From Prevotella sp. UBA1104 (GTDB lineage Bacteria > Bacteroidota > Bacteroidia > Bacteroidales > Bacteroidaceae), in assembly GCA_002314055.1 (NCBI GenBank), contig DCBP01000057.1:1-32885 (forward strand): 32,885 bases of DNA, given 5' to 3'. The translations under genes were made by a program, and so were the position numbers. The notes beneath the pieces are model-generated. The model was not told the DNA's origin and did not search any database. It saw only the letters and a list, made by a program, of their open reading frames with translations. The number at the start of each line of letters is the position of its first letter. Within the stretch, counting starts at the first letter, position 1. Positions 23,695 through 31,320 of the stretch are shown in pieces.

Positions 23695-24399
23695 ATGGAC
23701 ATTCACCAATACCTCAGCAACGACTATTTCTTGCTGACTCTTACTTTTGGCGTCTACTTTCTTGCGAAACTTGTAAGAAAAGTATTACAGCTCCCTATAT
23801 TTAACCCCATTCTCGTCAGCATAGCATTTATGATATGCTTTCTTACTGTAGCCGACGTTGATTACGAGACGTATAAGATTAGTGGTTCAAAGATTGACTT
23901 TTGGCTAAAGCCAGCCGTAGTGTCTCTTGGCATTCCTCTCTACAAGCAGCTACACTCCATTAAACATGAAATGATTCCAATCTTCATGTCGCAGCTCGTA
24001 GGCTGTCTTGTCGGTATCGTATCTGTCGTTATGCTGGCACAATATTTCGGAGCATCACGTGAAGTAGTACTCTCTCTTGCAGCAAAATCCGTAACGACTC
24101 CAATCGCAATGGAGGTAACACAAAGCGTCGGCGGTATTCCGTCGCTCACAGCAACAATTGTAGTCTTCGTAGGAATCTTCGGTGCAGTAACAGGTTTCAG
24201 AATATTGAAATACGGCCACATCGGTATGCCGTCATCACAGGGTATCTCGCTTGGCACAGCATCTCATGCCGTGGGTACTTCAGCAGCCATGGAACATGGA
24301 ATGGAACACGGGGCATACGCATCGCTCGGACTTACCCTCAACGGTATTTTCACAGCTATTCTTACTCCATATATTTTAAAGATTATGGGAATTCTTTAA
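23695..24399 (+). CDS. lrgB: LrgB family membrane protein
   Basis: A 234-aa multi-helix membrane protein of the LrgB/CidB family. The signature SLAAKSVTTPIAMEVTQSVG is at about residues 128-147, followed by GISLGTASHAVGTSAA. LrgAB pairs have been tied to murein hydrolase control in Firmicutes, and LrgB-like proteins transport small acids such as glycolate in plants; which applies here cannot be told from sequence. It forms a two-gene unit with lrgA and ends before a hairpin terminator. Confidence 0.92.
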   Translation: MDIHQYLSNDYFLLTLTFGVYFLAKLVRKVLQLPIFNPILVSIAFMICFLTVADVDYETYKISGSKIDFWLKPAVVSLGIPLYKQLHSIKHEMIPIFMSQLVGCLVGIVSVVMLAQYFGASREVVLSLAAKSVTTPIAMEVTQSVGGIPSLTATIVVFVGIFGAVTGFRILKYGHIGMPSSQGISLGTASHAVGTSAAMEHGMEHGAYASLGLTLNGIFTAILTPYILKIMGIL

Positions 24400-24433
24400 A
24401 ACATTCATTTTAAACATATAGTATTAGATATTA

Positions 24434-24485
24434 CAATAGGGACAACCGGCGGCGATATTGCCATCAATTGTCCCTATTGCTTTTT
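24434..24485 (+). terminator. Terminator after lrgB
   Basis: CAATAGGGACAA (24434-24445) pairs perfectly with TTGTCCCTATTG (24468-24479), followed by CTTTTT. It lies between convergent lrgB and the peptide transporter gene. The T-tract favours the plus strand. Confidence 0.8.
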
Positions 24486-24508
24486 ATAGAATATCTACAG
24501 ATGTTTCA

Positions 24509-26008
24509 TTAACTAACCTTCTCCAACTTCTTCATTACCGAGAATATGAAGAGGAATGACAACAGACAGAGAGCTACAAGAACTCCCCATACACCTGCAA
24601 GCGGAATATGCTTCCACAACAGTCCTGGAATCATGACAAGGAAGTTTCCTATTGCAGTAGCACCAAACCAACATCCCATCATCACACCCTTGTATTTTGG
24701 AGGGGCAACCTTTGATACGAAACTGATACCCATCGGAGAGAGCAGCAATTCTGCAAACGTCAAAACAAGGTATGTAGTTACGAGCCAATTCGGAGAAACG
24801 CGGTCGCCACCGTCATACGACAATCCGAGCGATGAACAAACCATCACGATATATCCTATTCCCGCAACGAGCATTCCGAGTCCTATCTTGCGTGGAGCCG
24901 ACGGCTCTTTACCTTTCTTAGCAAGCCATGCAAAGACTGCCATTGACACAGGAGTAAGACCTACCACAAAACAAGGATTGAACTGCTGGAAGAGAGGAGC
25001 CTGAAGCTCTACAGAAGTTCCGGCTGTTTCATAATATTTATATCCAAGGAATGCAGCAGCCAACACAATTACAGCTGTCGCTATACCCTTTCCTTTTGCG
25101 GTCTTTGCATCAGAAATGGCAAAAAGAGCATAAACAACGAAAATAACAGCTACGAGATTAGTAACGTCAAACAGCATACCTGTCAGACCAGTAGCCTGAG
25201 TTGCAGTATAATCGCGGGCAAACAATGTCAGAGTTGCTCCGTTCTGATGGAATGCCATCCAGAAGAAAATAACCACTACAAATACAAGGAACAAAGCCAC
25301 AAGACGGTCTTTTGTCTCTTTTGGTGAAATTTCTTCTGCTGCAGCAACATTAGAATCTCCCTTTACCTCATTTCTATTCTCGCAGACACTTGCAAATGTA
25401 CTTTTGAATCCATAATATATGAGTATGGAAACTATAAGCGATACACAAGCCACACCAAATGCGAAATGATAAGAATCAGCTTCGCTGACGCCAAGAGCAT
25501 GCTGGGCATAATCCATAATCTTCACAGCAGCAGTCGGAGCAAACAACGCACCGATATTTATTGCCATATAGAAGATGGAGAACGCAGAATCACGCTTGCT
25601 CTCCATAGCCGGTGAATCATATAGATTACCTACCATCACCTGGAGATTGCCCTTAAACAAACTTGTGCCGACACTGATAAGAACTAAAGCGGCACCCATC
25701 AGGGCTATTGCCGGTGTTCCCTCTCCTGCCGGAACGGCAAGACACAGGTAACCGATAAACATTACAAATATTCCCAATGTCACGCACTTGTTGAATCCGA
25801 TTCTGTCGGCAATGGCTCCTCCTGCGATAGGCAGGAAATAGACAAGCATCAAGAAACTGGAATAAACAGTTGTGGCAAGTCCTTCGCTCCAGTGGAAATT
25901 TGCCTGGAGAAAGAGTAGGAACACAGCGAGCATGGTGTAATAACCAAATCTCTCACCGGTGTTGGCAAGTGCCAACGCATAGAGGCCTTTCGGCTGTCCT
26001 TCAAACAT
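24509..26008 (-). CDS. POT family proton-dependent peptide transporter
   Basis: A 499-aa inner-membrane carrier with about 14 hydrophobic helices, of the POT/PTR2 branch of the major facilitator superfamily. It probably imports di- and tripeptides. The first helix has NTGERFGYYTML, where the family's ExxER motif is changed to NxxER. GGAIADRIGFNKCV is the loop 2-3 motif, and FSIFYMAINIGALFAP is the PTR2 signature. The late helices have FAELLLSPMGISFV. It lies 41 bases after the PorT-like gene on the same strand with no clear promoter between, so the two may be co-transcribed. Confidence 0.93.
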   Translation of the reverse strand: MFEGQPKGLYALALANTGERFGYYTMLAVFLLFLQANFHWSEGLATTVYSSFLMLVYFLPIAGGAIADRIGFNKCVTLGIFVMFIGYLCLAVPAGEGTPAIALMGAALVLISVGTSLFKGNLQVMVGNLYDSPAMESKRDSAFSIFYMAINIGALFAPTAAVKIMDYAQHALGVSEADSYHFAFGVACVSLIVSILIYYGFKSTFASVCENRNEVKGDSNVAAAEEISPKETKDRLVALFLVFVVVIFFWMAFHQNGATLTLFARDYTATQATGLTGMLFDVTNLVAVIFVVYALFAISDAKTAKGKGIATAVIVLAAAFLGYKYYETAGTSVELQAPLFQQFNPCFVVGLTPVSMAVFAWLAKKGKEPSAPRKIGLGMLVAGIGYIVMVCSSLGLSYDGGDRVSPNWLVTTYLVLTFAELLLSPMGISFVSKVAPPKYKGVMMGCWFGATAIGNFLVMIPGLLWKHIPLAGVWGVLVALCLLSFLFIFSVMKKLEKVS

Positions 26009-26049
26009 AAGCTTTTGGTTTTAGTATATTAATAATTAAATTTTCATAT

Positions 26050-26805
26050 TTAGTGCATCAAGTCAAAGAGGTATGTCATTTTTATGACAATGTTGCTCAC
26101 GTTAGACTTCCCGAAATAGTCTTTCTTCGAGTCGCCGTAGATATTTCCCAATCCATAATAATATCGGCCTTCTATCTGGAAATGCCCCATTTTCTTGTGA
26201 GAGTATTCCAGTCCTAAACCAGCCGCGATACCATAGTCAAACTTATTTTCCACCGGCATTGTCTCCTGTGCAACAGTCTGGTTAGAGCGGTCGTCAAGAT
26301 TCGGATTTGCGAGGTCATAGTTAGCCTCAGTCGATTCACTCAGATATAAGCCAAACTGCGGTCCGGCTTGAAAGAAGAACTGAAATCCCTGTCGTTCCCT
26401 ACCCCATGCAAGATGGGCGAACACCGGTATCTGAATATAGTTCAGCGTTCGGCTGTACTCCTCGGCAATTCCCGTTTGTTTATTTATTACAGGTTCATCC
26501 TGCAGATTCAAGATATCTTCTTTCCATCCAATCTTTGAATAGTTCACCTCAGCCTGCACAGAACATATCGTATTGAAATATTTCTCGCAAACATATCTAA
26601 ATGAAACACCTCCCGTAAAGCCGCCATACATCTTCTGGTTTACCTTTGGTGTGAAACCGATATTGCTCATCACATAACCGCCGTTCACGCCTATGCTCAA
26701 GTCATTACGGTGCTTACCTATCTGTGCTGATGCCATAACGGCAAACGTAAAGGCAACTAAAAGAGCCGAGAGTCTTAAATCCCTTATTTTTAGAGTCTTG
26801 AACAT
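26050..26805 (-). CDS. PorT-like outer membrane beta-barrel protein
   Basis: A 251-aa protein with a signal peptide (residues 1-28, ending VMASA before Q28) and alternating aromatic strands of an outer-membrane barrel. The fold resembles the PorT-type barrel family of Bacteroidota: an N-terminal glycine-rich strand (SIGVNGGYVMSNIGFTP), the paired QAEVNYSKIGW strand, and the barrel-end strand NIVIKMTYLFDLMH. PorT of Porphyromonas is needed for type IX secretion, but many family members are not; no other type IX genes are nearby. It starts 7 bases after the LysM gene, so the two are likely one transcript. Confidence 0.82.
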   Translation of the reverse strand: MFKTLKIRDLRLSALLVAFTFAVMASAQIGKHRNDLSIGVNGGYVMSNIGFTPKVNQKMYGGFTGGVSFRYVCEKYFNTICSVQAEVNYSKIGWKEDILNLQDEPVINKQTGIAEEYSRTLNYIQIPVFAHLAWGRERQGFQFFFQAGPQFGLYLSESTEANYDLANPNLDDRSNQTVAQETMPVENKFDYGIAAGLGLEYSHKKMGHFQIEGRYYYGLGNIYGDSKKDYFGKSNVSNIVIKMTYLFDLMH

Positions 26806-26812
26806 ACCTTCT

Positions 26813-28186
26813 TTAATAATTTATTATAGATATAGAATGGTTTGTATTGTAATGCACAAAACTTACACTTACATTCTGCAATCCACCATTCTGTCCACCA
26901 ACTCTCTTAAAGTGCATCGGTGTCTGCAAGGCATTTTTGTCCGTCTCCGACCCAACGAATTTATTTCCCTGCTTCTTTATTCCTCCTATGAAATAAAGAG
27001 CATGGTCATAACCAGTTATGGCAAAACGTGGCATGTAATCCATCAGACTTTGGTCAAACTTCTTCATATAGTCGTCGGTAAAGTTTTTTGTTGCCGTAGA
27101 GAGCGGATTATAATAGAAATGCGTAGGCACATATGTGTCATACTTGCAGAACTTGTCCATATTATACTTGGCATACATAAGCCATTCCGTATAGCCAAAG
27201 AGAGAAATCTTCAGTGTCGGAACAGAAGACTTCAGTTGGTCAAGCTTTGCTATTACTGCATTCAGTTCCGGCGAGCGAGCTGTGTTCAACACTACGATGT
27301 TCGGCTTTGTTGTGCTGAACGCTTTGGCAAAGCTCTCGGCACTGTTTGTAACATTTGTTATTGTATACGTCAGACCTTTCTTTGCAAGTGCCTCACGCAG
27401 CGTAAATGTAAACACGCCCTTGTCGCTGGAGCGGTCGTTGCAGTCTACCACCACTACATGCTGTGTGGTGAAGCGTCCTACAAACTGGCGTGCCACCTCA
27501 CTATAAAACTGTTCCGGACTCTGGTATACCTGGAATATGTTCGGGTTCGTCGCCACGTCGTTGCCAGTGATAGAAAAAGGTATGACGAGCTTTATGCCAT
27601 GCTTTTTCGCAAAGTCAGAGAGAGCCGGTACCTGTTTTGAATACAGCGGACCGAAGATTACGTTACAACTGGCAGCATCATTCTTTGCCAGCGTTGTGTT
27701 GATATCGGCATCAATAGGAACATTCCATGCATTGACAACGATATTTGCGCCCTCCTTCTTCAGCTTCTCGCAGCCCATAAGAATTCCCCGGTAATACTCA
27801 AGCATACGCCTGCCGTCGCCGTCAACGTTGTGCAGCGGCAACATGATGCCAACACGTATTGCGTTTGTCTGCTTTGCCGCAGTCTGTGCAGCAGTGCTGT
27901 TACCCTTTGCCACCGTCTGTCCGCTCTTGGCAGCCCCTGGTTTGTATCCTGCCGGATACGGGATAAAGATATAATCGCCCTTTTTCAGTTCATACCCCAC
28001 GGCATTCATGTCGGGGTTAGCCTTGACGAGCTCCTCTATCGTAATGTCATATTTCTTGGCTATGCCAAACACCGTTTCACCTTTTTTTACCTTATGCATC
28101 TCGCGATAGTTCTGCGACTGCGCATCGGCTATCGTAGCACAGCACATCATGGCGAGAATCAACGAATACTTCAAAACACGTATCAT
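26813..28186 (-). CDS. LysM protein with a periplasmic-binding-like domain
   Basis: A 457-aa secreted protein. The signal peptide runs to about residue 22 (CCATIADA). One LysM domain (about 31-77, HKVKKGETVFGIAKKYDITI and LKKGDYIFIPYP) should bind peptidoglycan. A Thr/Ala/Lys-rich linker leads to a domain resembling type I periplasmic ligand-binding proteins (about 112-440): IRVGIMLPLHN, then NVIFGPLYSKQVPALSDFA and KLVIPFSITGND. No ABC permease or ATPase is nearby, so the binding fold may serve in envelope organisation or sensing. It is co-oriented with the PorT-like gene, 7 bases away. Confidence 0.85.
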   Translation of the reverse strand: MIRVLKYSLILAMMCCATIADAQSQNYREMHKVKKGETVFGIAKKYDITIEELVKANPDMNAVGYELKKGDYIFIPYPAGYKPGAAKSGQTVAKGNSTAAQTAAKQTNAIRVGIMLPLHNVDGDGRRMLEYYRGILMGCEKLKKEGANIVVNAWNVPIDADINTTLAKNDAASCNVIFGPLYSKQVPALSDFAKKHGIKLVIPFSITGNDVATNPNIFQVYQSPEQFYSEVARQFVGRFTTQHVVVVDCNDRSSDKGVFTFTLREALAKKGLTYTITNVTNSAESFAKAFSTTKPNIVVLNTARSPELNAVIAKLDQLKSSVPTLKISLFGYTEWLMYAKYNMDKFCKYDTYVPTHFYYNPLSTATKNFTDDYMKKFDQSLMDYMPRFAITGYDHALYFIGGIKKQGNKFVGSETDKNALQTPMHFKRVGGQNGGLQNVSVSFVHYNTNHSISIINY

Positions 28187-28213
28187 TTTTTATTCATTTG
28201 TTGAATTTGGCTA

Positions 28214-28244
28214 CAAAGTTACATTTTTATATTTGAAAAACAAT
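28214..28244 (-). promoter_or_regulatory. Promoter for the LysM-PorT operon
   Basis: On the minus strand TAACTTTG (28214-28221) is a full -7 match, and ATTG (28241-28244) occupies the -33 position 19 bases away. The leader to the ATG at 28186 would be about 20 bases. Confidence 0.6.
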
Positions 28245-28257
28245 TGTTGTTTTCAAA
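28232..28257 (-). terminator. AT-rich hairpin downstream of the GH3 gene
   Basis: TTTGAAAAACAA (28232-28243) pairs with TTGTTTTCAAA (28247-28257), with one bulged A. It lies just after the GH3 stop codon and overlaps the -33 region of the next promoter. An A/T-rich arm weakens the call. Confidence 0.4.
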
Positions 28258-28268
28258 AAAGTACAAAT

Positions 28269-30845
28269 CTACAGTTTCACTCTTACCGTCTGTAAATCTT
28301 TCTCAAGACTCGACGAGCCTACCAGCAACGTATATTTGCCTTTCATCACTCTCATCGTGTTTGAGTTCTTGTCCCAACACTCGAAGCTCTCCCTCGGCAT
28401 GTCTACTTCAACAGTTTGCGTCTCCCCCGCCTTCAGTTCTATGCGTTTAAAACCTCGCAGCGTCTTTACCGGTCCATCGGTGTCGTTGTCACGGCGCAGA
28501 TACACCTGAACTATTTCTGTTCCGTCGCTGCCGCCACAGTTGGCAACACTCACCCTTACCTTTCCGCTCCTTGCATCATACTCGGGTTTCCCGTATCTGA
28601 ACGACGTGTAGCTGAGTCCGTATCCAAACGGGAATAGCGGTTGTCCTCTGAAATATCGATATGTGCGGTTTGCCATGCTATAGTCGTCGAAAGGCGGCAG
28701 CTGACTGTCGTCGCGATAGAACGTAACAGGGAGTTTTCCCGAAGGGTTATAATCGCCGAACAATACGTCTGCCACGGCATTTCCTCCTTGCTCTCCAGGA
28801 TACCATGCCTGGAGTATCGCATCACATGTTTCCGTCTCCGGTGCCATCGCCACGGCACTGCCGCTGCAGTTGACGAATACGATTTTCTTTCCAGCCTCAT
28901 GCAGTGCTTTTAACACCTGACGCTGAGCTTCAGGCAGTTCGATACTCGTGCGGTCGCCGTTGTCAAACCCCGGTTCCGAAACCTTCGCCTCTTCCCGCTC
29001 AAGGTTTGGCGAGATTCCGCCCACAAAGATTACCGTTTCGACATCCTTAGCCTTGGCAACAACATCCCGTGGCGTCAGGTTGTTCACCCTTGCCATGTCG
29101 AAGCTCAGTGTTGCCCCTCCCGTCAACTGCATGTAGTCGAGCTGTACATCATACCTCTGTCCTGCCTTTACCTCAAGCTGCTTCCGGTTATAGAGCAGTA
29201 TCGACTTTTTCCACCTATTATATATAGTATCGCCGTTAACAATAAGTCGTGTGCCGTTGCTGTGGGAGAAATTGAATTGTACCATACCGTCTTCTTTCGC
29301 CACGAACGAGCCCCTGTACTGTGCCGTGAAATTATCGAGGTTCACCCCGGCGGCAAAGGCAGTATTTCCCCCGTTGTCGAAGTTCAGTCCGGCGGAATAG
29401 TGCGTCTCCACACACGGCTCACCGTTCATCTGCGTGTTGTTCCAGTATTTTGCTGCCATCCCCGGTTTCCCGTCGGGAGCAACGAAACGGTCGAAGAGGC
29501 TCTCTGTCTCTCTAACCGCCGTAATATCCGTCGCCTTGGCATAGGGCACATTTCTGCCGAGTTTGCGGTTTATTCCCTCGAGCACGGTAACGGAATGAGT
29601 AGGCTGTCCGAAATATATCCCCCACAACACAAGAGAGTCGGCAGCATTAGGTCCCATCACCATTATCCGGCTGTCGGTCTTGCTCAGCGGCAGAATATTG
29701 TTTCTGTTCTGCAACAACACCATCTGTTCTCTTGCCATTCTAAGTGCGAGCTGTTTATGCTCCTTCGAGGCAACGACAGACTCCGGTATCTTTGTCCATT
29801 CCACGAGCGAATCGTCGTCGAAATCGCCAAGTTCGAAACGCGCCTTGAGCAGTCGGCGCACACTTACATCCACCTGTTCTTCCTTAATTTCCCCTGCTCT
29901 CACGGCCTCCGGCAAACGTTTGTAGTTGCTACCGCATTCCACGTCGGTCCCGCTCGCCACAGCTTTTGCCGAAGCCGAAGCAGCATCAGTCGAAACACCG
30001 TGTCTGCCTTTCATCCAGAAGTCTGACACCGCCCCGCAATCGCTCACCACGAGTCCATTAAACTTCCAGTCGTTGCGCAGTATCTGCTGCAACAGTCTTG
30101 TACTGCCACAACACGGCTGTCCTTCAAAGCGCTGGTAGGCACACATCACCTCCCTTACCTTTGCCTTCTCCACGAGGTCTCTGAACGCCGGCAAGTAAGT
30201 CTCCCACAGGTCGCGTGGCGACAGGTCTTCGATATTGAAATGATGGCGTGTCTTCTCCGGTCCGCTATGAACGGCAAAGTGTTTTGCACAGGCAAGGAGC
30301 TTCATATACCTGTGTCCCTCTGGTCCTTGCAGTCCCCTCACCACGGCCTGTCCCATACGGGAGTTCATATAGGGGTCTTCGCCGTATGTTTCCTGTCCCC
30401 TGCCCCACCGCGGGTCGCGGAAGATGTTGATGTTCGGTGTCCAGAACGAGAGTCCCTGGTATGTCGCCACCGTTCCTTTCTTTCTCTGTGCGGTATTCTT
30501 AGCGCGTCCCTCATCACTTATGGCTGTATAGATTTTTTCCAACAGCACGTCGTCGAACGATGCCGCCATTCCTATACACGATGGGAAGAGCGTGCAGTAG
30601 CCGTTGCGCCCGATGCCGTGTAGAGCCTCGCTCCACCATGCGAACTGCGGTATTCCGAGTCGCGGTATAGCCGGCGAGTTGTTTTGCATCAGAGCAGCCT
30701 TCTCCTCGAGTGTCAGTCGCGAGCACAGGTCTGCGGCTCTTTCTTCTGGCGACAGCGCCGGGTTTCGATACGGCAACTGCTGTGCAGAAACGGTTGCCAT
30801 GCCAAATCCGATGATTACGGACAAAAATATTTTCTTCGTGTTCAT
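28269..30845 (-). CDS. GH3 family glycoside hydrolase with PA14 domain (probable beta-xylosidase)
   Basis: An 858-aa secreted glycoside hydrolase family 3 enzyme. The signal peptide covers about residues 1-21. The N-terminal barrel has IPQFAWWSEALHGIGRNG (about 65-82), a form typical of beta-xylosidases and alpha-arabinosidases. D269 in NGLVVSDCGAVSDF is the expected nucleophile. A PA14-like carbohydrate-binding domain (about 455-600, with GMAAKYWNN and GTRLIVNGDTIYNRW) is inserted in the second alpha/beta domain. A fibronectin III-like domain ends the protein. It probably releases xylose or glucose from plant oligosaccharides in the periplasm. No SusC/SusD pair, regulator or other hydrolase adjoins it. 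G+C is visibly higher than in the flanking genes. Confidence 0.92.
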   Translation of the reverse strand: MNTKKIFLSVIIGFGMATVSAQQLPYRNPALSPEERAADLCSRLTLEEKAALMQNNSPAIPRLGIPQFAWWSEALHGIGRNGYCTLFPSCIGMAASFDDVLLEKIYTAISDEGRAKNTAQRKKGTVATYQGLSFWTPNINIFRDPRWGRGQETYGEDPYMNSRMGQAVVRGLQGPEGHRYMKLLACAKHFAVHSGPEKTRHHFNIEDLSPRDLWETYLPAFRDLVEKAKVREVMCAYQRFEGQPCCGSTRLLQQILRNDWKFNGLVVSDCGAVSDFWMKGRHGVSTDAASASAKAVASGTDVECGSNYKRLPEAVRAGEIKEEQVDVSVRRLLKARFELGDFDDDSLVEWTKIPESVVASKEHKQLALRMAREQMVLLQNRNNILPLSKTDSRIMVMGPNAADSLVLWGIYFGQPTHSVTVLEGINRKLGRNVPYAKATDITAVRETESLFDRFVAPDGKPGMAAKYWNNTQMNGEPCVETHYSAGLNFDNGGNTAFAAGVNLDNFTAQYRGSFVAKEDGMVQFNFSHSNGTRLIVNGDTIYNRWKKSILLYNRKQLEVKAGQRYDVQLDYMQLTGGATLSFDMARVNNLTPRDVVAKAKDVETVIFVGGISPNLEREEAKVSEPGFDNGDRTSIELPEAQRQVLKALHEAGKKIVFVNCSGSAVAMAPETETCDAILQAWYPGEQGGNAVADVLFGDYNPSGKLPVTFYRDDSQLPPFDDYSMANRTYRYFRGQPLFPFGYGLSYTSFRYGKPEYDARSGKVRVSVANCGGSDGTEIVQVYLRRDNDTDGPVKTLRGFKRIELKAGETQTVEVDMPRESFECWDKNSNTMRVMKGKYTLLVGSSSLEKDLQTVRVKL

Positions 30846-30904
30846 ACATTCTTTTTATTAGATGATGGATTTTTCATTGTTGCAAGAAAAATTATTTTGC
30901 GCTA

Positions 30905-30912
30905 CAAATTTA
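30905..30912 (-). promoter_or_regulatory. Possible -7 box of the GH3 gene
   Basis: On the minus strand it reads TAAATTTG, matching TAnnTTTG, about 60 bases before the ATG at 30845. No clean -33 TTTG is seen. Confidence 0.4.
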
Positions 30913-31008
30913 ATAAAAAAAACAATTATCCATATTGATATTCTATATTTATCATGCATAAGGGTCAACAATATCTGTCAAAGATATATGTATATCAGAT
31001 TTTATTTG

Positions 31009-31016
31009 TATTTTTG
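31009..31016 (+). promoter_or_regulatory. Possible -7 box upstream of hsdR
   Basis: TATTTTTG matches TAnnTTTG. The -33 element is poor. Transcription from here would give hsdR a leader of about 300 bases, or a leaderless start of the small frame at 31023. Confidence 0.45.
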
Positions 31017-31022
31017 CCGTGA

Positions 31023-31253
31023 ATGCCTAAAGACTTATATATTTATGCAACAGAAAGCAGAGCAAATCCGACGGCATTACAATATTACTGGTTTATAAAC
31101 AATACACATAAAATAAAACTGATACAAATATGCAGACATTCAAAAACAACCTTACTGCAAACACATTCCTTACGGAATGATGGATTGCCATTACCTAATA
31201 TAGATTTTATACATGCATGTGCAAAAACTCAATACAAAGAAGTTATGGGATAA
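31023..31253 (+). CDS. Doubtful small ORF in the hsdR leader
   Basis: A 76-codon frame starts with ATG 7 bases after a -7 box and ends 67 bases before hsdR. The product matches no family I know, has no signal peptide or membrane helix, and has no convincing domain. Its placement would suit a leaderless gene in the hsd transcript, such as a small regulator, but chance openness is just as likely in AT-rich DNA. Confidence 0.2.
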   Translation: MPKDLYIYATESRANPTALQYYWFINNTHKIKLIQICRHSKTTLLQTHSLRNDGLPLPNIDFIHACAKTQYKEVMG

Positions 31254-31320
31254 CCTATGAGAAATTTTAGCAAGATTCAGTAGAACCATATTACTTCCGA
31301 TAATAAAACACTATTTAAAC

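Larger units (their letters stand above)
30846..31320. other. Gap between GH3 and hsdR
   Basis: This 475-base AT-rich gap separates divergent genes. It holds a -7-like box for the GH3 gene (CAAATTTA, 30905-30912, minus strand), a plus-strand -7 box (TATTTTTG, 31009-31016), a small hairpin CATTCC-TTAC-GGAATG (31164-31179) and the palindrome ACATGCATGT (31211-31220). A doubtful 76-codon reading frame lies at 31023-31253. Nothing else is recognisable. Confidence 0.6.

Noticed and set aside
26050..26805. Evidence for a type IX secretion locus
   Set aside because: PorT-like barrels are a broad family, and no por/gld/sov genes are nearby.
26693..27640. 315-codon plus-strand frame opposite the PorT-like and LysM genes
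   Set aside because: Antisense shadow: it spans the junction of two supported genes, and its Cys/His/Arg-rich translation looks non-biological.
29262..30026. 254-codon plus-strand frame opposite the GH3 gene
   Set aside because: Antisense frame in G+C-rich coding DNA; the sense strand encodes clear GH3 motifs including the nucleophile.
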